Assembly (NCBI GenBank): GCA_023055505.1
Contig: JALIRH010000100.1
Span: forward strand, 62,001 to 126,000
DNA length: 64,000 nucleotides
Source: Callipepla californica brunnescens
Lineage: Eukaryota; Chordata; Aves; Galliformes; Odontophoridae
Direction of reading: 5' to 3'
Part shown: positions 37,070 to 51,082 of the stretch, one piece after another
Layout: each line of letters opens with the position of its first letter
Numbering within the stretch: the stretch's first letter is position 1
Translations under genes and position numbers: made by a program
Notes under the pieces: generated by a model
Told to the model about the DNA's origin: nothing
Databases searched by the model: none
What the model saw: the letters and a program-made list of their open reading frames with translations, nothing else

Positions 37070-39352
37070 CTAACCCTAATCCTAACACTAACTCTAACTT
37101 TACTCCTTACCCTAACACTAATCCAATCCCGAACCCTAACCCTAATCCTAGCCCTAACTCTAACTTTATTCGTAACCCTACCCCTAATCCAAACAATAAC
37201 CCTTACCCTAATCAAACCCTATCCCTATTCCTAACCCTTACCCTAACCGTATCACAATCCCTATCCTAACTCTTACCATAACCCAAACCCTAACCTAACC
37301 CTAACCCTAACCCTAACCCTAACCCTAACCCTTACCCTAACCCTAACCCTACCCTAACCTTAACTCTACCCTAACCGTATCCCTACCCTAACCCTAACCC
37401 TAATCCTAGCCCTTTCTCTAACTTTATTCCTAACCCTACCCCTGATCCAAACACTAACCCTAACCTTAATGTAACCCTAACCCTATTCCTAACCCTTACC
37501 CTAACTGTATCCCATTCCCTATCCTAACTCTTACCATAACCCTAACCCTGATGCTAATGCTAACCCTAACCCTGAATCTAACCCTTACCCTAACCCTATC
37601 CCTTACCCAGAAGCTAACACTTAGCGTTGTACAATACCTAACCGTACCCTAACCCTATCCCTAAACCTAAAAGGAACCCAAACTCTAACCCTAAATCTGT
37701 CCCTGAGCCTAACCTTCAACCTTACCCTAACCTTAACCCTAACCCTGTTCCATTCTCTAAACATATCTGTAAGCATTACCTTCATCCTAACTCGAACTCT
37801 ACCCTAACCCTATCCCTTTGACCCCAACACAAAACCCAGATCGAGCCTGACCCTAACCTAGGTAGCATAAAGTGTATGTAGGGTGAATTTGAGTTTTAGG
37901 GTCAAAGTTAAATTGTTAGTTTTAGGGTTAGGGTGAAGGATTGCTTTAGTTCTAGTATTAGGGTGTTTGGGGTTAGGGTTAGGGTAAGGATTTGGGGGTG
38001 GATTAGGTTTAGGGTCAGGTTTGGGGGAGTTTTGGGGTTAGGGTTAGATTTAGGATTAGGGTTAGCAAAAAAGTTGTTTTAGTTTTAGTTTAGGTTAGTG
38101 CTAGGATTAGGTTGAGTGTTCTTGTGAAGTTTAGGTTTAGGGTTAGGTTTAGGTTTAGATTGAGGTTTAGGGTAAGGAGTAGGGTTCATTTGACTTTTAG
38201 GGTCAGAGTAGAGTTAAGTCGTGTTAGGGTTAAGGTTAAGAACAGGATTCAGATTCCAATTAGGTTTTGGGTTCCTACTAGGGATAGGCCTCAAATTAGT
38301 GTTAAGGTTAGGGTTAGGGTTAGGTATAGGGAAAGGGTTAGTGTTAAGGCCAGGGCAAGTGTATGGTTTAGGGTAAAGATTGGATTTAGGGTTAGGTTTA
38401 GATGTAGGTTTGGTTTGATCGTTAGGGTGTGAGAAGGCACCGGCCTTGGATTTCATTTGGAGATTGGGTAAGGTTTAGGAATAGGAATAACATTGGTGTT
38501 TAAAAGATGATTAGTGTTAGTATTAGGGATAGGGTTACGGTTAGAGTTTAGTTAGGGTTGTTAGTTTTAGAGTGAGGGATAGGGGTATGGTTTGGTCTAG
38601 TACTTGGGTTAGGGTTTGGGATAGTCCTAGCATTAGTGTTAGGGTTAGGGTTCCGTTAGGGTTGTGGTAATCTGATGCTAGGTGTCGGGATTAGGGTTGT
38701 GCTTAAATGTGGGTTTGGTTTGAGGGTCAGAGTTAGGGTTAGGGTAGAGTTAGAATTAGGGTAAGAGTTAGGATTAGGTTTAGGATTAGGATAAAGATTA
38801 GGTTAGGATTAGTGTTGGCTTTAGGGTTGTGTCTGGGAGAAGGGTTAGTGTTAGGGATAGACTTAGGGTAAGAGTAAGTGTTAGGAATAGGCATAGGTTT
38901 TGGGAAAGTTTCAGAGTTTGGACTGGATTTATGATTAGGGATAGGGACAAAGATTTTTTGAGATTTATGATTAGATTTAGGGAGAAAAGTAGGCTGACTT
39001 GTGGTGTTAGCAGTAGGTTTAGGTTTAGGTTTAGGTTTAGGATTCCATTTGTATTTATTGATCGAGGTTGGGTTAGTTGGAGTGTAAAGGTCAGAGTAGG
39101 GTTAGGCCTTGGGATAGGGTTAAGGTTTGGAATAGGATTAGGATTCAAATGATGTTACGGGTTGGTGTTAGGGTTAGGGAAAGGTTAGGATCAGGGTTGA
39201 GGTCAGGGTTAGGTATAGGAAAAGGGTTAGTGTTAGGGCTAGGGCAATTGGAAGGGTTAGGCTTAGGCTTAGATATTAGGGTTAGGTTTAGGCGGAGGTT
39301 TGGTTCGAGTGTCAGGGTGAGAGAAGGGGTAGGCCTGGGGTTTGGTTTTGGG

Positions 39353-39543
39353 TTACATCATACAAATCATCCCATACATTAGCTGGGGTGGGAGGTGCAA
39401 GGAACAGCCAGCAAAGTGCTGAGTTCATTCCAATCAGAGGACCTGAAGATCGGGTAGCTACTATCAAACCGTTTGTGTTGCCAATTCCGATGATATTTAT
39501 GGGGCCCTGATGTTATGGTTCAGTGGGGAGTCACTATCAAGTC
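39353..39543. repeat. Hinge of unit 7
   Basis: This 191-bp hinge has the common CATCCCATACATTAGCTGG form. Confidence 0.88.
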
Positions 39544-41351
39544 CAAACCCAATCCAAACCCCAAACCTACTCCTATTCCTAAACCTTATCTTAACCCTAA
39601 ACCAAACCCAAACCCAAGGCCCTCCCCTTCTCTCAGCCTAACACTCAAACTAACCTAAACCCGAAACTAACCCTACATTTATCCTAATCTTATCCATATT
39701 CTAAGGCCTAACCCTACTCTGACCAGAAAGCTCATGTTGTCTAAAATCTACCCCTTACCTAAAACCTAAATCGACAAAAAAACCTAACCCGAAACCTCAA
39801 CCTAACTCTTCTCCTAACTAGAACACCAGCACTTCACCTTACCCTAACTGGAAACCTAGGACTAAATCCTTACCTTGTCCAGAACCCTATTCCTAACCCA
39901 AACCAGAATTCTAACCTCTACCCTAACCAAAACCCTTCCCCTAAACCTAAACCTAATGCTACCCTCAACCAAACCCTAGCCCTAAATCCTACCCTAAAAC
40001 CAACACCACGTTTAAGCTCAAACCTCAAGCCTCAAAGAAAGCATCAGATTACCGCAGATCTCACCTAACACTAACCCCAATCCAATCCCTACTACTAACC
40101 CCAAACCCAATCCAAACACCAAAACTATTCCTATTCCTAAACCTAACACTAAGCCAGAACCAAACCCAAGGCCTACCCCTTCTCTCAGCCTGACACTCAA
40201 ACTAACCTAGACCTGAACGCAACGCTAAATCAAATACTAAAACTCACCCTTAGCCAAGGCCCTTTTAGGACCCTTCCCTGGTCCTAAAACTAAAGAGAAC
40301 CCTACCCCTTCCACTAAACCTTCATCTACATCCCTAACCCTTACCCTAAACCTAAATCTACACCAAAACCTAACCCTAACCCTAACATGTCTTCTAACTG
40401 TAAAACTAACGCTTCACCTAACCCGAACTGAAACCCCAGGACTAAACCTTACCTAACACCTAGCTATATTCCTAACCCTATCCTGAAACCTAACGTTAAC
40501 CCTAACCCTAAAAACAACTTGGAACCAAACCCTAACCCTAACCTAACCCTTATCAGAACCCTAAATCTAATCCTAACCGTTACCTCAATTGAACTCCAAT
40601 TCTTCCTGAAATCTAAATGGGACCTTCAAACCAACCCCAGATTGAAGCCCAACCCTAAACCTAACACAAAGCATTAGATTACCACAGCCATCACCTAACT
40701 CTAACCCCAGCCTTAACGCTAATACTATCCCAAACACTATTCCAATTCCTAAACCCAACACAAACCCAAAAACACAAAGCCCACAATTCTCACAGCCTAA
40801 CACTGAAAGGAAACCTAAATCTTACCCTAACTCTAAAACTAATCCAAAGCATGACCACAATTTAAACTCTAAATCTACCTTCAAACTAAAGCTGACCCTA
40901 ACACCAACCTCAAGTAAAAGCCCAACCCTAAGCCTAACACAAAGCATTAGATTACCACAACGCTCACCTAACTTCTAACCCCCACCCTAACACTAATACT
41001 AAAGCAATCAGATTCCAAATACTAACCCAATTCCTATTCTGAAACCCAAAACTATTCCAAAAACAAACCCAAGGCCTAACCTTTCTCTCACCCTAACAAT
41101 CAAAGAAAACCTATTCCTAAACCTAATCCTAAATCTAGTCCTAACCCTAACCCTCACCCTTAATCTAACCCCAACCCCCACCCAGAAGCTAACACTTAGC
41201 ATTGTACAATACCTAAACGTACCCCTAATCCTTATCACTAAACCTAAAAGGAACCTGAAACATAGTGCTAAATCCGAACCCTAACCCTGAAGACCAACGC
41301 TAACAATGAACCAATTCCTACACCTTTTCCTTCCTCCAAATTGATTCCTAG

Positions 41352-41808
41352 CACTAACCCTAACCCTACATTAACCCTATCCTAACCCTAACCCTAACCC
41401 TAGCCCTAAACTACATTAACCCTAACCCTAACCCTAACCCTAACCCTAAACCTAAACCTAAACCTAACCCTAACCCTAACCCTAATTCCTAACCCTTACC
41501 TTAACCGTATCACAATCCCTATCCTAATTCTTACCCTAACCCTAACCCTTACCTAACCCTAACCCTAACCCTAACCCTAACCCTAACCCTAACCCTAACC
41601 CTAACTCTTACCTTAACCCTAACCCGAATCCTAACCCTAACCCTAACCCTAATCCTAACCCTAACCCTAACCCTAACCCTAATTCCTAACCCTTACCTTA
41701 ACTGTATCACAATCCCTATCCTAATTCTTATCCTAACCCTAGCCTAACCCAAACCCTAACCCTAACCCTACCCTAACCCTAACCCTAACCTTAACTCTAC
41801 CCCTAACC
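41352..41808 (+). repeat. Aberrant CCCTAA array of unit 7 with boundary-type sequence
   Basis: Two passages beginning CTAATTCCTAACCC (41,482 and 41,679) and a CTAAACCTAAACC run near 41,446 match the left boundary of the whole array (7,448, 7,614 and 7,422) better than any other unit. The spacing between the two passages is 197 bp here and 166 bp at the boundary. Confidence 0.82.
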
Positions 41809-44101
41809 CTACTTTACCCTAACCCTAATCCTAACACTAACTCTAACTTTACTCCTTACCCTAACACTAATCCAATCCCGAACCCTAACCCTAATCCTAG
41901 CCCTAACTCTAACTTTATTCGTAACCCTACCCCTAATCCAAACAATAAGCCTTACCCTAATCAAACCCTATCCCTATTCCTAACCCTTACCCTAACCGTA
42001 TCACAATCCCTATCCTAACTCTTACCATAACCCAAACCCTAACCTAACCCTAACCCTAACCCTAACCCTAACCCTAACCCTTACCCTAACCCTAACCCTA
42101 CCCTAACCTTAACTCTACCCTAACCGTATCCCTACCCTAACCCTAACCCTAATCCTAGCCCTTTCTCTAACTTTATTCCTAACCCTACCCCTGATCCAAA
42201 CACTAACCCTAACCTTAATGTAACCCTAACCCTATTCCTAACCCTTACCCTAACTGTATCCCATTCCCTATCCTAACTCTTACCATAACCCTAACCCTGA
42301 TGCTAATGCTAACCCTAACCCTGAATCTAACCCTTACCCTAACCCTATCCCTTACCCAGAAGCTAACACTTAGCGTTGTACAATACCTAACCGTACCCTA
42401 ACCCTATCCCTAAACCTAAAAGAAACCCAAACTCTAACCCTAAATCTGTCCCTGAGCCTAACCTTCAACCTTACCCTAACCTTAACCCTAACCCTGTTCC
42501 ATTCTCTAAACATATCTGTAAGCATTACCTTCATCCTAACTCGAACTCTACCCTAACCCTATCCCTTTGACCCCAACACAAAACCCAGATTGAGCCTGAC
42601 CCTAACCTAGGTAGCATAAAGTGTATGTAGGGTGAATTTGAGTTTTAGGGTCAAAGTTAAATTGTTAGTTTTAGGGTTAGGGTGAAGGATTGCTTTAGTT
42701 CTAGTATTAGGGTGTTTGGGGTTAGGGTTAGGGTAAGGATTTGGGGGTGGATTAGGTTTAGGGTCAGGTTTGGGGGAGTTTTGGGGTTAGGGTTAGATTT
42801 AGGATTAGGGTTAGCAAAAAAGTTGTTTTAGTTTTAGTTTAGGTTAGTGCTAGGATTAGGTTGAGTGTTCTTGTGAAGTTTAGGTTTAGGGTTAGGTTTA
42901 GGTTTAGATTGAGGTTTAGGGTAAGGAGTAGGGTTCATTTGACTTTTAGGGTCAGAGTAGAGTTAAGTCGTGTTAGGGTTAAGGTTAAGAACAGGATTCA
43001 GATTCCAATTAGGTTTTGGGTTCCTACTAGGGATAGGCCTCAAATTAGTGTTAAGGTTAGGGTTAGGGTTAGGTATAGGGAAAGGGTTAGTGTTAAGGCC
43101 AGGGCAAGTGTATGGTTTAGGGTAAAGATTGGATTTAGGGTTAGGTTTAGATGTAGGTTTGGTTTGATCGTTAGGGTGTGAGAAGGCACCGGCCTTGGAT
43201 TTCATTTGGAGATTGGGTAAGGTTTAGGAATAGGAATAACATTGGTGTTTAAAAGATGATTAGTGTTAGTATTAGGGATAGGGTTACGGTTAGAGTTTAG
43301 TTAGGGTTGTTAGTTTTAGAGTGAGGGATAGGGGTATGGTTTGGTCTAGTACTTGGGTTAGGGTTTGGGATAGTCATAGCATTAGTGTTAGGGTTAGGGT
43401 TCCGTTAGGGTTGTGGTAATCTGATGCTAGGTGTCGGGATTAGGGTTGTGCTTAAATGTGGGTTTGGTTTGAGGGTCAGAGTTAGGGTTAGGGTAGAGTT
43501 AGAATTAGGGTAAGAGTTAGGATTAGGTTTAGGATTAGGATAAAGATTAGGTTAGGATTAGTGTTGGCTTTAGGGTTGTGTCTGGGAGAAGGGTTAGTGT
43601 TAGGGATAGACTTAGGGTAAGAGTAAGTGTTAGGAATAGGCATAGGTTTTGGGAAAGTTTCAGAGTTTGGACTGGATTTATGATTAGGGTTAGGGACAAA
43701 GATTTTTTGAGATTTGTGATTAGATTTAGGGAGAAAAGTAGGCTGACTTGTGGTGTTAGCAGTAGGTTTAGGTTTAGGTTTAGGTTTAGGATTCCATTTG
43801 TATTTCTTGATCGAGGTTGGGTTAGTTGGAGTGTAAAGGTCAGAGTAGGGTTAGGCCTTGGGATAGGGTTAAGGTTTGGAATAGGATTAGGATTCAAATG
43901 ATGTTACGGGTTGGTGTTAGGGTTAGGGAAAGGTTAGGATCAGGGTTGAGGTCAGGGTTAGGTATAGGAAAAGGGTTAGTGTTAGGGCTAGGGCAATTGG
44001 AAGGGTTAGGCTTAGGCTTAGATATTAGGGTTAGGTTTAGGCGGAGGTTTGGTTCGAGTGTCAGGGTGAGAGAAGGGGTAGGCCTGGGGTTTGGTTTTGG
44101 G

Positions 44102-44292
44102 TTACATCATACAAATCATCCCATACATTAGCTGGGGTGGGAGGTGCAAGGAACAGCCAGCAAAGTGCTGAGTTCATTCCAATCAGAGGACCTGAAGATC
44201 GGGTAGCTACTATCAAACCGTTTGTGTTGCCAATTCCGATGATATTTATGGGGCCCTGATGTTATGGTTCAGTGGGGAGTCACTATCAAGTC
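44102..44292. repeat. Hinge of unit 8
   Basis: This 191-bp hinge has the common CATCCCATACATTAGCTGG form. Confidence 0.88.
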
Positions 44293-46100
44293 CAAACCCA
44301 ATCCAAACCCCAAACCTACTCCTATTCCTAAACCTTATCTTAACCCTAAACCAAACCCAAACCCAAGGCCCTCCCCTTCTCTCAGCCTAACACTCAAACT
44401 AACCTAAACCCGAAACTAACCCTACATTTATCCTAATCTTATCCATATTCTAAGGCCTAACCCTACTCTGACCAGAAAGCTCATGTTGTCTAAAATCTAC
44501 CCCTTACCTAAAACCTAAATCGACAAAAAAACCTAACCCGAAACCTCAACCTAACTCTTCTCCTAACTAGAACACCAGCACTTCACCTTACCCTAACTGG
44601 AAACCTAGGACTAAATCCTTACCTTGTCCAGAACCCTATTCCTAACCCAAACCAGAATTCTAACCTCTACCCTAACCAAAACCCTTCCCCTAAACCTAAA
44701 CCTAATGCTACCCTCAACCAAACCCTAGCCCTAAATCCTACCCTAAAACCAACACCACGTTTAAGCTCAAACCTCAAGCCTCAAAGAAAGCATCAGATTA
44801 CTGCAGATCTCACCTAACACTAACCCCAATCCAATCCCTACTACTAACCCCAAACCCAATCCAAACACCAAAACTATTCCTATTCCTAAACCTAACACTA
44901 AGCCAGAACCAAACCCAAGGCCTACCCCTTCTCTCAGCCTGACACTCAAACTAACCTAGACCTGAACGCAACGCTAAATCAAATACTAAAACTCACCCTT
45001 AGCCAAGGCCCTTTTAGGACCCTTCCCTGGTCCTAAAACTAAAGAGAACCCTACCCCTTCCACTAAACCTTCATCTACATCCCTAACCCTTACCCTAAAC
45101 CTAAATCTACACCAAAACCTAACCCTAACCCTAACATGTCTTCTAACTGTAAAACTAACGCTTCACCTAACCCGAACTGAAACCCCAGGACTAAACCTTA
45201 CCTAACACCTAGCTATATTCCTAACCCTATCCTGAAACCTAACGTTAACCCTAACCCTAAAAACAACTTGGAACCAAACCCTAACCCTAACCTAACCCTT
45301 ATCAGAACCCTAAATCTAATCCTAACCGTTACCTCAATTGAACTCCAATTCTTCCTGAAATCTAAATGGGACCTTAAAACCAACCCCAGATTGAAGCCCA
45401 ACCCTAAACCTAACACAAAGCATTAGATTACCACAGCCATCACCTAACTCTAACCCCAGCCTTAACGCTAATACTATCCCAAACACTATTCCAATTCCTA
45501 AACCCAACACAAACCCAAAAACACAAAGCCTACAATTCTCACAGCCTAACACTGAAAGGAAACCTAAATCTTACCCTAACTCTAAAACTAATCCAAAGCA
45601 TGACCACAATTTAAACTCTAAATCTACCTTCAAACTAAAGCTGACCCTAACACCAACCTCAAGTAAAAGCCCAACCCTAAGCCTAACACAAAGCATTAGA
45701 TTACCACAACGCTCACCTAACTTCTAACCCCCACCCTAACACTAATACTAAAGCAATCAGATTCCAAATACTAACCCAATTCCTATTCTGAAACCCAAAA
45801 CTATTCCAAAAACAAACCCAAGGCCTAACCTTTCTCTCACCCTAACAATCAAAGAAAACCTATTCCTAAACCTAATCCTAAATCTAGTCCTAACCCTAAC
45901 CCTCACCCTTAATCTAACCCCAACCCCCACCCAGAAGCTAACACTTAGCATTGTACAATACCTAAACGTACCCCTAATCCTTATCACTAAACCTAAAAGG
46001 AACCTGAAACATAGTGCTAAATCCGAACCCTAACCCTGAAGACCAACGCTAACAATGAACCAATTCCTATACCTTTTCCTTCCTCCAAATTGATTCCTAG

Positions 46101-46439
46101 CACTAACCGTAACCCTACCCTAACCCTAACCCTAACCCTAACCCTAGCCCTAACCTAACTCTAACCCTAACCCTAACCCTAAACCTAATGCTAACCCTTA
46201 CCCTACCCTAACCCTAACCCTACCATACCCTAACCCTAACCTACCCTAACCCTAACCCTAACCCTAACCCTACCCTAACCCTAACCCTAACCCTAACCCT
46301 AACCCTAACCCTAACCCTACCCTAACCCTAACCCTAACCCTAACCCTAACCCTAACCCTTACCCTAACCCTAGCCTAACCCAAACCCTAACCCTAACCCT
46401 ACCCTAACCCTAACCCTAACCCTAACCCTACCCCTAACC
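46101..46439 (+). repeat. Near-canonical CCCTAA array of unit 8
   Basis: The array begins with ACCCTACCCTAACCC instead of the usual ACCCTACATTAACCC. This start is shared with the arrays of units 9 and 10 only. Confidence 0.9.
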
Positions 46440-48732
46440 CTACTTTACCCTAACCCTAATCCTAACACTAACTCTAACTTTACTCCTTACCCTAACACTA
46501 ATCCAATCCCGAACCCTAACCCTAATCCTAGCCCTAACTCTAACTTTATTCGTAACCCTACCCCTAATCCAAACAATAACCCTTACCCTAATCAAACCCT
46601 ATCCCTATTCCTAACCCTTACCCTAACCGTATCACAATCCCTATCCTAACTCTTACCATAACCCAAACCCTAACCTAACCCTAACCCTAACCCTATCCCT
46701 AACCCTTACCCTAACCCTAACCCTAACCCTACCCTAACCTTAACTCTACCCTAACCGTATCCCTACCCTAACCCTAACCCTAATCCTAGCCCTTACTCTA
46801 ACTTTATTCCTAACCCTACCCCTGATCCAAACACTAACCCTAACCTTAATGTAACCCTAACCCTATTCCTAACCCTTACCCTAACTGTATCCCATTCCCT
46901 ATCCTAACTCTTACCATAACCCTAACCCTGATGCTAATGCTAACCCTAACCCTGAATCTAACCCTTACCCTAACCCTATCCCTTACCCAGAAGCTAACAC
47001 TTAGCGTTGTACAATACCTAACCGTACCCTAACCCTATCCCTAAACCTAAAAGGAACCCAAACTCTAACCCTAAATCTGTCCCTGAGCCTAACCTTCAAC
47101 CTTACCCTAACCTTAACCCTAACCCTGTTCCATTCTCTAAACATATCTGTAAGCATTACCTTCATCCTAACTCGAACTCTACCCTAACCCTATCCCTTTG
47201 ACCCCAACACAAAACCCAGATCGAGCCTGACCCTAACCTAGGTAGCATAAAGTGTATGTAGGGTGAATTTGAGTTTTAGGGTCAAAGTTAAATTGTTAGT
47301 TTTAGGGTTAGGGTGAAGGATTGCTTTAGTTCTAGTATTAGGGTGTTTGGGGTTAGGGTTAGGGTAAGGATTTGGGGGTGGATTAGGTTTAGGGTCAGGT
47401 TTGGGGGAGTTTTGGGGTTAGGGTTAGATTTAGGATTAGGGTTAGCAAAAAAGTTGTTTTAGTTTTAGTTTAGGTTAGTGCTAGGATTAGGTTGAGTGTT
47501 CTTGTGAAGTTTAGGTTTAGGGATAGGTTTAGGTTTAGATTGAGGTTTAGGGTAAGGAGTAGGGTTCATTTGACTTTTAGGGTCAGAGTAGAGTTAAGTC
47601 GTGTTAGGGTTAAGGTTAAGAACAGGATTCAGATTCCAATTAGGTTTTGGGTTCCTACTAGGGATAGGCCTCAAATTAGTGTTAAGGTTAGGGTTAGGGT
47701 TAGGTATAGGGAAAGGGTTAGTGTTAAGGCCAGGGCAAGTGTATGGTTTAGGGTAAAGATTGGATTTAGGGTTAGGTTTAGATGTAGGTTTGGTTTGATC
47801 GTTAGGGTGTGAGAAGGCACCGGCCTTGGATTTCATTTGGAGATTGGGTAAGGTTTAGGAATAGGAATAACATTGGTGTTTAAAAGATGATTAGTGTTAG
47901 TATTAGGGATAGGGTTACGGTTAGAGTTTAGTTAGGGTTGTTAGTTTTAGAGTGAGGGATAGGGGTATGGTTTGGTCTAGTACTTGGGTTAGGGTTTGGG
48001 ATAGTCCTAGCATTAGTGTTAGGGTTAGGGTTCCGTTAGGGTTGTGGTAATCTGATGCTAGGTGTCGGGATTAGGGTTGTGCTTAAATGTGGGTTTGGTT
48101 TGAGGGTCAGAGTTAGGGTTAGGGTAGAGTTAGAATTAGGGTAAGAGTTAGGATTAGGTTTAGGATTAGGATAAAGATTAGGTTAGGATTAGTGTTGGCT
48201 TTAGGGTTGTGTCTGGGAGAAGGGTTAGTGTTAGGGATAGACTTAGGGTAAGAGTAAGTGTTAGGAATAGGCATAGGTTTTGGGAAAGTTTCAGAGTTTG
48301 GACTGGATTTATGATTAGGGATAGGGACAAAGATTTTTTGAGATTTATGATTAGATTTAGGGAGAAAAGTAGGCTGACTTGTGGTGTTAGCAGTAGGTTT
48401 AGGTTTAGGTTTAGGTTTAGGATTCCATTTGTATTTATTGATCGAGGTTGGGTTAGTTGGAGTGTAAAGGTCAGAGTAGGGTTAGGCCTTGGGATAGGGT
48501 TAAGGTTTGGAATAGGATTAGGATTCAAATGATGTTACGGGTTGGTGTTAGGGTTAGGGAAAGGTTAGGATCAGGGTTGAGGTCAGGGTTAGGTATAGGA
48601 AAAGGGTTAGTGTTAGGGCTAGGGCAATTGGAAGGGTTAGGCTTAGGCTTAGATATTAGGGTTAGGTTTAGGCGGAGGTTTGGTTCGAGTGTCAGGGTGA
48701 GAGAAGGGGTAGGCCTGGGGTTTGGTTTTGGG

Positions 48733-48923
48733 TTACATCATACAAATCATCCCATACATTAGCTGGGGTGGGAGGTGCAAGGAACAGCCAGCAAAGTGCT
48801 GAGTTCATTCCAATCAGAGGACCTGAAGATCGGGTAGCTACTATCAAACCGTTTGTGTTGCCAATTCCGATGATATTTATGGGGCCCTGATGTTATGGTT
48901 CAGTGGGGAGTCACTATCAAGTC
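48733..48923. repeat. Hinge of unit 9
   Basis: This 191-bp hinge has the common CATCCCATACATTAGCTGG form. Confidence 0.88.
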
Positions 48924-50731
48924 CAAACCCAATCCAAACCCCAAACCTACTCCTATTCCTAAACCTTATCTTAACCCTAAACCAAACCCAAACCCAAGGC
49001 CCTCCCCTTCTCTCAGCCTAACACTCAAACTAACCTAAACCCGAAACTAACCCTCCATTTATCCTAATCTTATCCATATTCTAAGGCCTAACCCTACTCT
49101 GACCAGAAAGCTCATGTTGTCTAAAATCTACCCCTTACCTAAAACCTAAATCGACAAAAAAACCTAACCCGAAACCTCAACCTAACTCTTCTCCTAACTA
49201 GAACACCAGCACTTCACCTTACCCTAACTGGAAACCTAGGACTAAATCCTTACCTTGTCCAGAACCCTATTCCTAACCCAAACCAGAATTCTAACCTCTA
49301 CCCTAACCAAAACCCTTCCCCTAAACCTAAACCTAATGCTACCCTCAACCAAACCCTAGCCCTAAATCCTACCCTAAAACCAACACCACGTTTAAGCTCA
49401 AACCTCAAGCCTCAAAGAAAGCATCAGATTACCGCAGATCTCACCTAACACTAACCCCAATCCAATCCCTACTACTAACCCCAAACCCAATCCAAACACC
49501 AAAACTATTCCTATTCCTAAACCTAACACTAAGCCAGAACCAAACCCAAGGCCTACCCCTTCTCTCAGCCTGACACTCAAACTAACCTAGACCTGAACGC
49601 AACGCTAAATCAAATACTAAAACTCACCCTTAGCCAAGGCCCTTTTAGGACCCTTCCCTGGTCCTAAAACTAAAGAGAACCCTACCCCTTCCACTAAACC
49701 TTCATCTACATCCCTAACCCTTACCCTAAACCTAAATCTACACCAAAACCTAACCCTAACCCTAACATGTCTTCTAACTGTAAAACTAACGCTTCACCTA
49801 ACCCGAACTGAAACCCCAGGACTAAACCTTACCTAACACCTAGCTATATTCCTAACCCTATCCTGAAACCTAACGTTAACCCTAACCCTAAAAACAACTT
49901 GGAACCAAACCCTAACCCTAACCTAACCCTTATCAGAACCCTAAATCTAATCCTAACCGTTACCTCAATTGAACTCCAATTCTTCCTGAAATCTAAATGG
50001 GACCTTAAAACCAACCCCAGATTGAAGCCCAACCCTAAACCTAACACAAAGCATTAGATTACCACAGCCATCACCTAACTCTAACCCCAGCCTTAACGCT
50101 AATACTATCCCAAACACTATTCCAATTCCTAAACCCAACACAAACCCAAAAACACAAAGCCTACAATTCTCACAGCCTAACACTGAAAGGAAACCTAAAT
50201 CTTACCCTAACTCTAAAACTAATCCAAAGCATGACCACAATTTAAACTCTAAATCTACCTTCAAACTAAAGCTGACCCTAACACCAACCTCAAGTAAAAG
50301 CCCAACCCTAAGCCTAACACAAAGCATTAGATTACCACAACGCTCACCTAACTTCTAACCCCCACCCTAACACTAATACTAAAGCAATCAGATTCCAAAT
50401 ACTAACCCAATTCCTATTCTGAAACCCAAAACTATTCCAAAAACAAACCCAAGGCCTAACCTTTCTCTCACCCTAACAATCAAAGAAAACCTATTCCTAA
50501 ACCTAATCCTAAATCTAGTCCTAACCCTAACCCTCACCCTTAATCTAACCCCAACCCCCACCCAGAAGCTAACACTTAGCATTGTACAATACCTAAACGT
50601 ACCCCTAATCCTTATCACTAAACCTAAAAGGAACCTGAAACATAGTGCTAAATCCGAACCCTAACCCTGAAGACCAACGCTAACAATGAACCAATTCCTA
50701 TACCTTTTCCTTCCTCCAAATTGATTCCTAG

Positions 50732-51082
50732 CACTAACCCTAACCCTACCCTAACCCTAACCCTAACCCTAACCCTAGCCCTAACCTAACTCTAACCCTA
50801 ACCCTAACCCTAAACCTAATGCTAACCCTTACCCTACCCTAACCCTAACCCTACCATACCCTAACCCTAACCTACCCTAACACTAACCCTAACCCTAACC
50901 CTACCCTAACCCTAACCCTAACCCTAACCCTAACCCTAACCCTAACCCTAACCCTAACCCTACCCTAACCCTAACCCTAACCCTAACCCTAACCCTAACC
51001 CTTACCCTAACCCTAGCCTAACCCAAACCCTAACCCTAACCCTACCCTAACCCTAACCCTAACCCTAACCCTACCCCTAACC
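50732..51082 (+). repeat. Near-canonical CCCTAA array of unit 9
   Basis: The array starts with the ACCCTACCCTAACCC form shared with units 8 and 10. Confidence 0.9.

Larger units (their letters stand above)
33219..37855. repeat. Telomere-like macrosatellite unit 6 (4,637 bp)
   Basis: This unit is a near-perfect copy of unit 5 at a 5,048-bp offset, from about 32,340 to 37,379. It carries the same missing GTTAGG step, the same GGCTGAATTG change, and ACCTTCAAACC in the C-rich arm. The match ends where unit 5 runs into the duplication joint. Confidence 0.92.
37856..42604. repeat. Telomere-like macrosatellite unit 7 (4,749 bp)
   Basis: The first part is standard and shares ACCTTCAAACC with units 5 and 6. 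The array segment is about 110 bp longer than usual because the normal array has been replaced by a boundary-type array (about 41,376-41,745). A private change, AAAGCCCACAATTC near 40,777, lies in the C-rich arm. Confidence 0.92.
42605..47235. repeat. Telomere-like macrosatellite unit 8 (4,631 bp)
   Basis: The G-rich arm is of the second type (as in units 4, 11 and 12). The C-rich arm has CCCTACATTT, unlike units 4 and 12, so arm types combine freely. A private change, GATTACTGCAG near 44,798, removes the usual CCGCAG. In the array, ACTAACCGTAACCC near 46,103 is private. Confidence 0.92.
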
